Source: Lingula anatina (Eukaryota; Brachiopoda; Lingulata; Lingulida; Lingulidae). From it: a stretch of DNA of 49,482 bases. The translations under genes and the position numbers were made by a program. The stretch lies in NCBI RefSeq assembly GCF_001039355.2, contig NW_019775797.1, forward strand, positions 149,710 through 199,191. The letters are read 5' to 3'. Position 1 is the first letter of the stretch, and each line of letters starts with the position of its first letter. Positions 25,267 to 35,925 of this stretch are shown piece by piece. The notes under the pieces were generated by a model. The model did not search any database and was not told the DNA's origin. It saw only the letters and a program-made list of their open reading frames with translations.

Positions 25267-26634
25267 TAAGGTGGTTTCAGGAGGCATAACAATAGTAGCA
25301 TAAAGATTCACTAGTAAAGATTCGAAGATGCAAAAACTTGAAAAAATGATTTTGTTTATGTTTTATTCTGAACACATGGGTGAAGAAAATAGAATCAGTT
25401 ATATTTTATTATATTATATCCATTATAATCACTTTTGTTTTCATTGCATCATTTATATTCAACTTTTCTGAGAGTGTGCTAGGACGTACAGTACTACAGT
25501 ACATGTATATGTATACGGGTGTGTAGGTCTACAATGTATAAGTGTTTCTATGTGTTCGTGGGTAGGCTATGTTTTATCATAGAAGTAGAAGAGATTTGAA
25601 GTTGGCATTCCATTTTCTCTACTTCTATGGTTTTATATAGACATACGTTTATATGAATGCACATGTGTGGATATTGTCAACATGATGTTATTTTAACATT
25701 GTAGCGCAAGATAAAATTGGAACATAGGAAGTATTAAATACACACGTCAGATGAAACGTTTGCTCAATAAGAGCTGTTTAGTAGGTGGTTTCCAGGTGAT
25801 TCCCTATATAAAAGGGAAAGATTAAATAAATGTGTAGGTGTGGAGGTTTCTGATATATTTATTAAAATCCCTTTTTATATTGGGGTTCGTTGTAAATAAT
25901 TGAAGATGGCTTGAAATAAAACACGTGCGAGAACTGGGCAAATACGCACAGTATATGTTGTTTGTGTTGTTTTGTGCTGTATGTTTTACAATGTTGTTTA
26001 TTATTTAGCAGAATAGATATTCCTCTACGTAAACTTAAGGCCATCACTGAGAAATGGCACATACGGCACCCGCACGTAATACAGTTGTATAAACGAACTC
26101 GCCGTGGGCACTAGCAATTTACTATGTCGAGAAAATGGCTCAGAAAACCGTCCACGCATCAGACAGCACCCAAAGAAAACATTAATCTAGGCTTAAGTAA
26201 GCTGATAGAAAGAAATATATTTAAAAAATGATTACGAGTTCACATTTACAGGAATTCAAGAATTCCATACCGCCTGCAGCTCAACAATCGAATAAAATAG
26301 TGTTGCAATGTCCTTTTGTTTAGTGGGCGATTATTGTTTTATTTATATCCAAGCTCCCTGCATTAAAGATACAGGTGTTATTAAAGATACAGGTGTTATA
26401 CTACACAGTTGGACCGAAGCTCCTTAGAGGTACATGTACATTCAATATGCTCGTCAGCATTTATTACTGGACATGATTTCATTAAGTAGATGTTCACAAA
26501 CCGAACAAAGAGAGACCGTTCCCGTTCGAATGGGGGACAGATTGCCACAAGAAACTGTTTTTCAAGGTCTTTTGCGAACCTCGGACGGATTATGTGGTAT
26601 TTACGGCTGAGGTCAGATTAGATCAGGGCCCCGA

Positions 26635-26762
26635 AACTCGAAAGCATCGCGCATTGCGACCGAGCGCAAGCGTTTCGATTCCATAACTCGCCCAAACTCG
26701 CCCCATATAACCTCGAAATAAAAGGTGATGTCGCTATTCGGAATTCGCGATGCTTTCGAGTT
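26635..26762. repeat. Short hairpin element with 17-bp perfect inverted ends
   Basis: aactcgaaagcatcgcg at 26635-26651 and its exact complement at 26746-26762 enclose ~94 bp; pairing continues imperfectly outward for several bases. It looks like a tiny MITE, but no target duplication was identified. Confidence 0.7.
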
Positions 26763-27929
26763 ACGGAGCTGTGTACTGTGTACGATTTAGAATCCCCAGA
26801 CTTTCTGCTTGAATTGACCATGACGCTTGCGCGTGTCGCTCCTAGTGTGGTTAGGGAGATGTAACATCTGTCGGATCTGTAATCGGGGCTGTACTCCCTG
26901 ATAGCATCAAAATGCTGTTAGACTTGACTCTTACCATGGCTTCTGAATAGGCAGTGGCATGATTTTCCTTGAACAGGTGATAATATGAAAAACATGGAGA
27001 TCCAAATTATTAATTCAACGTTTATTTTTTAACTTATTATCAACCAGGTTTTTTGTAATGCTTTATTGATGACTTCAGCTGAAGAGCTATTGCCGTATAA
27101 AAGATTGACCATATTTAGCCAGAGACATTATCTGTGAACATCTAGTGAAAATTCAATCTGTGGCCCTGGTACAGGGAACAGTACCCAGGGCGAAGTGCTC
27201 CAGGAACATGCCTGTCCATTTGGCAGCCTTGGGCAATATTAAATATCCGAGATGGCTGGCAATTTCCATAGAAATATACACCCTTGCATATTAAAAGCAC
27301 TAGATCTTGGTTGATGGCGCTATTACATCCAAATATGTAAGCCGTGTACACGTACAAGAAATTCATAAAAAGGAATCTGTTTATTGTTTAAAACCATTTG
27401 GTGCATTTTGATGAATCCAAATTGGCCGCCAACTGTCATATGCTTGCTGACTTAGATCTCAAAACTGAAGATGTCCACCAAGTTAAATAGAGAAATATAC
27501 AACATACTTATGCATTTTCTTAACATTGAATTATATCACTTTTCTGTCACAATTCTGAACGTATAACATACTCCAGTAACTAAAGTGAAATATTGGGCAT
27601 TAATCCCAATGAGTGAAATTATTATAAGATTGTTGATTTTCACATTTTTTACAATTACATAATTAGTTCCAAAGTGGTAACCGAGCTAAATTTGGTTTTA
27701 GGATCATCCTTTTTTATCATCTACTCAGAAGTCTACAAAGATTACCCCTCCCCCGGTTCGTTCGGTACAAGGTTAAGAGTTAAAAATGATTACTTTTAAC
27801 ATCACTTTGGGTCATCAGTTTTATAATTTTTCAAAAGCGTACAGAGGGCATAACCCCCCAGATTACGGTTAACCGTTTGTAGAGTTATTTCCATATTCAT
27901 CAAAGGTGACACACACATCTGTCACATAT

Positions 27930-28640
27930 GGATGTTTCGACGGTCACATACCCAAAACAAATTAATATTTGTTATATCATCTGTCTTTATTTAAAGAACG
28001 TGGAGTTAATCATGTACGTTTTGTTTCCATCATTTACGGTGAACCTATTCAACCTACGACAATTCCGAATCTGCTCTACATTGTTGACATGCTTCTATAG
28101 AGGTGATTATCAAAGAGTGGGGTCTGTCACATGTAATATGATTTGGGTGTCATCTGTCAATGTATCCGTGTTAAGACCATGCTTAAGTAAAACGTCTTCT
28201 ACTGGTTACATATACAATGAAAAAAATTAACGGGCACAGACTCCTTGAAACGTGCCAGATTCTATGGTACGAAATCCAGTGCAGAGGCTTGATATTAAAG
28301 TACTAAAATACCATCCTTTGCTTATCTATGCAAAGCATGGTGCCGTTGTTAGCTGTCATGAGAGCTTTTTTTGTGCCTTGTCCTTTTCTATATGCTGATT
28401 ATGTGTCATACATATGATTTGAAACTACATTACTATACATGGTAATATTCGGGTCGTGAATCGGTCGGTAATATTGCAACACATCTCTGCATAAGCCTTG
28501 TATTTTCAACAAGAGACTAACAGTTGCTGTTCTCCACTTTAATGGAAATAAGGATACATGTATAGGCACGTTCGTGATGCAAAATAAAGACTTTCCGCAA
28601 TTTTGAAAGAACTGAAGCTGGCACTGCACTACGCTCTTTG
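27930..28640 (-). mobile_element. Degenerate CR1/L2-like LINE ORF2 fragment
   Basis: On the minus strand, 28548-28459 translates to a block (FPLKWRTATVSLLLK ... QYYRPI) matching the N-terminal reverse-transcriptase signature FP..WK.A.V.P..K...NYRPI. Further downstream, near 28165-28140, TDDTQI corresponds to the catalytic FADDTQ box, followed by TSIEAC (about 28110) and a stretch near 28050-28000 matching the N..VND.KT. pattern. Order and spacing fit one decayed element with several stops and shifts. The catalytic box is related to those at 48.4 and 49.2 kb. Confidence 0.65.
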
Positions 28641-28933
28641 ATGTTTGTGTGTTTAATAATCAAATTTAAAGCCTGTTTGCCAGAATGTTCGACCAAAATG
28701 ATCAAAAATGATTGTAAAAGACAACTACTTTATCGTTTGTATGATCTAGATAACATTAACATGAATGCATAAATAGCTAAAAAAACTTTTAACAACATTT
28801 CCCGTTGTCGTTCTATGACAGCTGTATTTCTTTTAGACAATTATTTTCTTAAAGCCAGTTTGCCATTTAACACATGTACATGTAGGTACATGTACACTGT
28901 ACATTAGATGTGTAGATGTTCTAACTAAAATGT

Positions 28934-31900
28934 TTAGGGCTGTGCCAGTTGTTTTATGGCCAGCGTCTTCAATTCTCGCCTGTTGATCTTACCGTTGCCT
29001 GTTTTAGGGAACTCCCGAAAAGAAAGGAAATATCGTGGAGCTAGAGTCAGCCCATCGGGGCCCGGCAAGAAAGTCTCAGCGCACCACGCCTCGATCTCCT
29101 TCATCTGGTCGACGTCAGCGATCTCGTTTTCATTCAACTGGACGCAAGCGCACAGCTCTTCATATAACCTGACATCCGGGACTCCGACAACGTATGCTTG
29201 GAGAACTAGCGGGTGGCGAACTAGGACATGCTCAATTTCGGCTGGATGTATTTTTACTGTCGCTCTCTTGATTGTTTCCGAAATCCTCCCGACAATGTGC
29301 ACCTGGCCGTGGTCGTTCATGACCATCAAATCACCGGTCTTGTACCAACGGAGCGGAGTCAGGGAACGAGAAGTCCCCTCCAGGTTGTCAAGGTAACCGA
29401 TAAACACCATTGGTCCACGCACCCACAGTTCACCAGTGGTTCCCCTGGGGACAACGCGTTGATTCTCGTCCACCAGTTTAATTTCGATATCACTGCCTAC
29501 TTCAAGATAGCCAAAACTCGTGCCTCCTTACATCACTTATGTCTGTTATTTGGTTAAAAACAAGTATGGTTTCTGCCGTACCGTAGGCCTGTATGAGCTT
29601 GAACGTGGGGTTTTTCTCCAGAAATGCTACTGCGGATTCTTGTAAAATTGGCTGACCACCGGTCATGGCGAACTGAAGGGAAGACAGGTCGTACTGCTGG
29701 GCATCCTCGCTCTTTATGAAATCGTACATCATGTAAGGCATTGTCAGTACATGGGTACATTTCTCATCTTGCAGGATCTTTCTGACCAGCTGGGCATCTC
29801 CCTTCTTCACGGATATCTCGGGATCCATAGACACGAGCGTTATTCCTATGACAGCAATAAAGTTAATACCGATTCCAACGCTCCCCGCCCATGGGAAAGG
29901 GCGTTCGTTGAGAAATCGCGATCCCTCCGACATTTCCGCCAACTCGGCAGTGGCGAACGTTGCCTGGATGAACTGAAAGTGGTTCAAAGCAACAACCTTT
30001 GGTTTCCCTGTACTACCGGATGTCATCATTCCAAGCAGAGGGTCTTCCATCTGGACTTTGGACTGGACAGACCAAACGGCTGTTTTCTCCAGGTCGGAAA
30101 TGACGTCGGGGCGGGGGGTCGTTAGTGTATCATAGGAGATGGTGTTCGGCCCACCATAAAAAGAAACGCAAATGAAGAGTGTTGCATCAGGTGCGTTTTC
30201 TTCAGGGACGTCTCTCAAAAATGCCTTGACCACGTCCTGACCGTACGACTGCCCACTCTCGGATGACTGGACAATTATTGCTCTGCATTTGTACTTCGCT
30301 GCCATTTGTATAACTTCATCTGGCGAAGCTCCATATTTGACGAATAAGACAAAGACTCCAATTCTTGCGCAGGCCATTTGTAGTATGATGAACTCCAAAG
30401 TGTTTGGAGCGACCAGCAGCGCCCTCTGACCGTGTGTCAAACCAGACCGAAGGAGACCTGCATATACAAGAACACATGAAAACAGTCAATTTCAGTTGAA
30501 GGAACTGTCACTGTTTGCGCTACAAATATTTATCGAAATATTTCTTCAATGTGATTACTCTGTTTACTAACATATTTAGGAGCCACATATGTGCGAAGTT
30601 CAAGGTACGGGGCAAGTTTGCGTGAAGAGTTGTGCTCCAAGGCATACCGAACGATATGAGGGGAAGCAATGTGTATACGTCTTGCAGGTAGTTGGCCTAA
30701 ACACTCACAACTAAGGGAAATACTTTGATTATCCTATGATGTTAGAGAAGAATGTCATCAGCTATGTTATGTTATAAGAAAGACGTGATTTTTCTTCAGT
30801 CAACAGCTTAATATTAATAATGAATAGAGGCTATTCACCTGGATAGCCTCATTCCCTGATGAAGATGTTCTGCTAGACATATTGGAGGTAAAAACTTTTT
30901 CAATATTAAGCTCTTGACTGATAGAAAATTACTTCATTCCTATGATGCTGTGTTGGATAAAATCTAGATTGTTATAGATCTGTTGGTGAGGGAGATCGAA
31001 CAACTTTAGGTCGCTGTTTTGGAGTGGTAAATGTGTTCAGATATTCAGCCAAAAACAAATCGTTGCGGTAGACCTGGATGCTGTTAGCTCATCGTGTCAT
31101 ATCATAAAATGATATACATATATTATATATTGATTTCCACAAACCTGGCTTCACTTTTTACAAAGACATTTACTTGTATTGTGGCGACGTTCGTGCCAAA
31201 ATGTAGTTTTGTTTCACTGCATGTTGACTGAGTGGCTTTGGGCGGTTATAAGACAAAAAAGCAGCATGATCGGATTATTTTTAGTTTTCGAAGAAATAAA
31301 TATTGTTCCAGTGTGTGTATTCTGCTTGGTGTTCATGGCCAGCGTTGCTGTATGGATTGTGTTAGCTATTATATAGAGAGCTGTGCTGCAATGTATGTTG
31401 GCAATGTGATAAAAAAAACACAAACCTGCCGCCACTTTAATGGACTTGTCATGATACTGCCTGAATGTGAGACTAGAGCGTTCCCCAGCCTCTGAGTACA
31501 GAACTACGGCTTCTCTTTCAGGGTGAACTTTGACCCGTCGATCAAGATAATCAGACAGAATACTGCTGTCATATGTCCTGGTAGACGGCTTATACAGATA
31601 GCTAAGGGCCACGTCTCTCGCTGAAAATACAGAGAAAATGATAGGAAAATCTCTCAGAGATGGGGCAAATGATAGTAATTACTCCGTTTTAATAATAAAA
31701 GATAATAAGAACGTGATGACTCCTTTTCATGTAAGTTGAAAAAACTTATATAAAAAACAGGGCATACTAACACTCTCTCTCTCTCACGAACGAACGAACA
31801 TTGATACTAAACATAGTTAGAGTACACTGTATCCTTACAAATAAACCAAAGATCTGAGCGAAAATTTTACTTCACTGTTTTAAAATAATCTGCAGTACTT

Positions 31901-32495
31901 TCAGAATCATACAAACATTATTGGAAGTTTACAAAAACTGCAAATTTTCAACAACTGAGACAAGTTTTGGCTCTGGTATGGACGGGAGGAGGAGACGAGA
32001 ATGGCTGACGGACACAACATAGAATTTTTGAATCCGACAAGAACTACATCTTGAGAAAAAGCAGAATGTTCGTTCTATAATTACCCCCCCCCCCCCCAAA
32101 TGGATCGGTTTAAGAATTTCAGGAAAAAAACACCAGCTGAGCAATCCATACTGCAACCAAAGCAATGCTTGTGACTCCTTTTTAAGACAACAGCAATGCT
32201 TGTGCGTCCTCTCTGCGTCCCTTGAGCGACCTTACAGCATGCTTCCTTCATCGCATTTTCTGTGCGATTGTTTCAAACATGCTCAAAACTATGCAGCGAC
32301 CATGGCGTCCTCAGCGATGCTTGGAAGTTCTTTGTGGGATCACCGTGCGTTCTTTGAGCGCCCAACGGCGACTTGGCCAGTTTCATGGTCGCACAAAGGA
32401 CGCAGAAAGGACGCCGTCCAATGTAAAGGGGGTTGTAAGCCCCAAAGATTAAAAAGCAGAGGATATTAGTACTTACTTTTCTTCACAATGTCCAT
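28934..32495 (-). CDS. ACSF2-like acyl-CoA synthetase, paralog 3 (one-base frameshift)
   Basis: Minus-strand exons: 32495-32477 (19 nt, MDIVKK plus one base, donor GTAAGT), 31620-31426 (195 nt, acceptor TATTTTCAG, donor GTTTGT), 30457-28934 (1524 nt, stop TAG). Total 1738 nt, one base over a multiple of three. The frame breaks at about residue 386, in a TTTT run (29513-29516, AAAA on the plus strand) in a segment where paralog 2 reads DFGFL. Dropping one T would restore an intact 578-residue frame. Motifs on both sides are good: P-loop TSGSTGKPK at 217-225, YGTAE at 363-367, KTGD, hinge GRISE (Glu where the others have Asp), IKRAT, and TGNGK with the catalytic Lys at about 561. It is either a recent pseudogene or a homopolymer sequencing error; purifying-looking conservation downstream favours error or very recent loss. 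As written, the product would stop after about 388 residues, lacking the C-terminal catalytic domain. Confidence 0.88.
32204..32414. repeat. Inverted repeat in intron 1 of paralog 3
   Basis: gcgtcctctctgcgtcc (32204-32220) pairs with ggacgcagaaaggacgc (32398-32414), 16 of 17 bases. A 13-bp direct repeat agcaatgcttgtg occurs at 32161 and 32192. Probably a small non-autonomous DNA element; its ends are not defined. Confidence 0.5.
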
Positions 32496-33253
32496 ACCGG
32501 TAAATGTCCGCGATCAGAGTGAGACTGCTGTGATAAAGAAGGGAGCATATGTTATCTGACATGTACATTCGTTTTACCGAGCAATGACAGATAAATGACA
32601 GATAAAGTTTAACCCGACTAGATATAGTTAGGACAGTTTACACACAGACCTTTACCTACATGTAACGACACCTTTGATTATGAGCAAAGTAGCCCTTCAC
32701 CAAATTTCAAATTTCTGGTTTGAATAGAAAACTATAATGAATACATGAGTATGATGCATTAAAAATTAAATTTTACCCAAATTTGGTTTCCTGTTGTGCT
32801 GAACTGAACTGTGATCATGTTTAGTGAGACAGCGTCAGTTTGCTGACCCGTTTTGGGGTGATGTCCCCTTTAAGAACCGATGCCCTGGGTGACCCACATT
32901 TAAAGGAATCTATCAGAGTTAGATAAGTCAGCCACTGTTCACTGTACATCCAGAGCGTGATAGTATGAACAGATTACATCGTCACTATTTAACCGCTACA
33001 TACGTGGTAAAAGTTTATTTTTTATTTTTTTAATTCGTTTGTTTTGTATATAACATATAATTATTATTCACCAGAAAGGTAACGCACATACGTGCCTCCG
33101 CGCAAACACTTAAACGTGTTTCCAGCGTGCCTGCACGTGTAATGTTTCTATGCCTTTCATAACTACATAAACACCCATACGTTCTCTTCTACGTTGATTT
33201 GTGCGGGGGAATGTACGTAACTGGCCCTCATTTTATGTGATACCCCATCCCAC
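32496..33253. other. Upstream region of paralog 3
   Basis: The 5' flank of the minus-strand paralog 3. AT-rich unique sequence with a small duplicated word (gacagataaa region, 32586-32605). No recognisable core promoter or gene. Confidence 0.5.
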
Positions 33254-33260
33254 ACGCGTG

Positions 33261-33309
<49 letters not shown>
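33254..33309. repeat. (CG)(CA)n microsatellite
   Basis: Alternating gtgcgcgcgc followed by about 24 CA units. Confidence 0.95.
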
Positions 33310-33312
<3 letters not shown>

Positions 33313-33348
33313 GAAAATTGTAAATTTGTTGGGTACAAACAGAACTAA

Positions 33349-34477
33349 GGAGCGTTCAGATTAACCCATCATACTAGCTGGATCGATCCAACTCTGTAGG
33401 AATTTTTCCCTAAATGAATTCAATATATTCGGTACACACGAAAGTGAAGTTACCCCTAGCTTCTCAAGGCGGCATGTCAGAAAATTATGCTGATAACACT
33501 TGATGCAATTTAGCGAGACTCCTCTGCGGAGTTGGACCGATCCAGCTTTTTTTTAAACAACGTTTATTCAAAAGAAAGAAATGGAGGCAAGGCGCTGGAA
33601 GCATTATATGCTCTCCACAAAATTAAATAAGTAAATAAATAAATAAATAAAACAAATGGATACATATATACAACAGAGTAAATGTAAAACTTCAAATATT
33701 ATGGAGCACAAATTAAGTACAGAAAGAAAGAAGAAGAAAAGAGATAGTACCTATTAAGTGATGACAAAGTTTTCGAGAAGAAAATTTGCAACAGTTTCGA
33801 AGATAATTTCATTTTGGGTGGGTGATAAAGATCCATGACCGTAGAGAAATAGGGACAGCTTTTCTTTTTGTGTTTTAAAAGAGGTCTTACTTTCATGTAG
33901 AATTTCATTTACTTTTTGGTAAAGGGTAGGGTACCTTAAATTGAGTGAGGGGCATCTGAAAAAGAAGTGCAGAGGAGTTTCAAGGGCACCACAGGTGCAG
34001 TGTGGTGTGTCAATAGTAGTCCAGTTATGCCTAAACAATTCTGCTCTAAATAAACACCCGACCCTCGCTCTGTTAAGATTTTTTTCTTGATTTCTGTCCA
34101 AGTTTAGTGTTGTTGTTGAAAGCGACCCAGCAGTGAGGTGATTTTTTATCGAGTTCTTGAAAGATGAGATTGAAGGTAAAGATTTAGTGGAGGAGGAGAG
34201 TTGATCCCATGAAGACATTAGAAAATAGTTAACTGAGGTACGGGGGTATTTAGGAGGAAGTTTAAAGTCTCTTTTGTTATTTTCTCGGGTTATGATTGGA
34301 AAAGGGTTTCTGAATGGGCGGAATATATCAGAAATATAGGAGGGGACCAAATTCGCCATAACTGAAAACATAATTTTTTGAGCGTGCATTTTTCTTCTAT
34401 CAAATAGAGAAATCCAATTTAGTTGTTCAAATATTTTGGAGGTACATGTACCGATCCAGCTGTTCTGAACCCGCTCT
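33349..34477. mobile_element. Small foldback MITE split by a LINE insertion
   Basis: Without the LINE this is about 215 bp. The left end (33349 on; gctggatcgatccaac at 33376-33391) pairs with the right part (gttggaccgatccagc before the LINE; gttctgaacccgctc after it). The interior word ttagcgaga(c)tcc(t)ctg and the gatcgatc core match the 18109-18463 element, so the two belong to one family. The left flank is TAA; the right flank is TAG, possibly a mutated TAA. Confidence 0.65.
33548..34449 (-). mobile_element. 5'-truncated LINE with poly(A) tail and 12-bp target duplication
   Basis: Minus-strand insertion of about 902 bp. Direct repeats accgatccagct at 33536-33547 and 34450-34461 flank it, and a T-run at its left end is the poly(A) tail. 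The open frame runs from the truncation point (about 34449) to a stop near 33754, at least 211 codons from its first Met. It starts with a segment reading IFEQLNWISLFDRRK and has a CTCG..ETPLHFFFRCP cysteine cluster. This matches the C-terminal part of LINE ORF2 proteins after the reverse transcriptase, which often carry a Cys/His motif. The 3' UTR ends with a segment (ctggaagc...gctctccacaa on the plus strand) that recurs at 47932-48004. The uninterrupted frame suggests a fairly recent insertion. Confidence 0.9.
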
Positions 34478-34732
34478 TAGTTTTTCTTTCATTCTAGAAC
34501 TCCCAAAAGTTTCCATCTCTGTGTAGGATATCTGAATAGCTATTTCTCCCAAACTGGCCTTCAGGGGACCCTCAAATTTCCAAGTCTTCAAATACATTTG
34601 TTTCCGGTCATCCGAAGTACTAGTAAATAAAAATAAAATGCATTCATTAAGATCAATAATAATTGGCATAAAGCGCCCAAGCTTTCACCTTCTTCAGTGT
34701 GATTAAAAATAAACAAACCTTTTATCTTTTAG

Positions 34733-35060
34733 AAAGCAACAGCCTTTATTCTTGTGTGGAATGGTCTACCAAATTTTATTAGAAAAACAGAAGACTTTGA
34801 CAATTTTAAATCTCTTTTAAAGACCCACATTTTTAATTCTGTCTATATCTCTTAGATTTTATTTAAATATATACATGTTTTTTAATAAGATTGATTTTTA
34901 GTAGTGTAAATTTGAAATGGTTTCCAATGAGAGTTTATGATTAAAATATTGTAGTCATTTTAATGATTTTAGTATATTAGCCATTATTGTAAGGCGCCTT
35001 GAGATAGAATGTAAGGCGCCATATAAGAATCTTGTTATTATTATTATTATAATTATTCTT
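34733..35060 (+). mobile_element. 3' end of a CR1/L2-like LINE
   Basis: An open frame ending in TAG at 34853-34855 reads FILVWNGLPNFIRKTEDF followed by FKSLLKTHIF, the classic ORF2 C-terminus (LWN.LP..IR...FK..LK.HLF). About 140 bp later comes ggcgccttgagatagaatg and ggcgccatataa, then a (TTA)n tail at 35036-35056, the usual 3' end of this clade. The 5' part is missing. Confidence 0.85.
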
Positions 35061-35882
35061 TCTTTTCTTTCTTTCTTTTTTTCTCGCTCGCTTTAATTTA
35101 TTTTTTAGCATACTTAACACGTATGTCAACTTAGTTAACTGAGTTCAAAGGTAAGATCTCAACAGACTGGTTCATAACACTAAACTAAATTTAATGCATT
35201 ATTTTACCGACTTGAGAGTGTAAACTCACCTTTTGTTTTTGGTTTTCTAATTCACATTCATTTCAAGAACAACACACTGCCATGCAGTTTACTTGCTGGT
35301 GCCATATACAGTAATGAAAGTGGGATTACATAGTGAGCTCATATGTAAATATAGGTATTTTTTCTTTATCTCTTATGCAATGTAGATTATATTAGTTGCA
35401 AATCAATCTGTACCAGAGAGCTAGTGGCCAAGTTTATGTACCTGCTTAATGGAAATGGAAGGCATTTTAATAAATTTACCAAATCAGCCTCTGTTAAGAA
35501 ATTGAATGATGCCTTTCTCCTCCCTTCTGATATTGCACCTATGATGTCATCAAAGTGAGAGGATCCCCAATACAGGAGTACTGGATGCAGTTAAAGGTGC
35601 TATAATTGCTACTCTCCTGTAGAACATGATACACTTCAGTCATATTCTAAACTTTACTATAACAATTAAATAATAAATAGTTAATAATAATAATAATAAT
35701 AGATTTAATATTGAATAATAATAATCTAACCTCCATGGAAGAAATACTGAGGTGGTATTTATGCTAATAAGACCCTTCTGATGCAAGTACATGTGTTAAA
35801 ACATTTCTTCATATTAAAAGAACTGGTACTAGTAATAGCATGAAAGTATCTAATATCTAGGAGTACCAGAAAAGATAGCAAA

Positions 35883-35925
<43 letters not shown>

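Larger units (their letters stand above)
24033..28933. other. Intergenic space between convergent paralogs 2 and 3
   Basis: Holds the 751-bp MITE, a small hairpin element at 26635-26762 and a LINE relic at 27930-28640. An ATTAAA near 24151 could serve the paralog 2 transcript. At 28870-28900 ACATGT palindromes cluster. No host gene recognised. Confidence 0.6.

Noticed and set aside
34478-34619. Coding-looking minus-strand stretch (TWKFEGPLKASLGEIAIQ) after a good TTTACTAG acceptor
   Set aside because: Ends at the foldback element without a good donor, matches no family I know, and its length is within chance. Worth a protein search, but not annotated.
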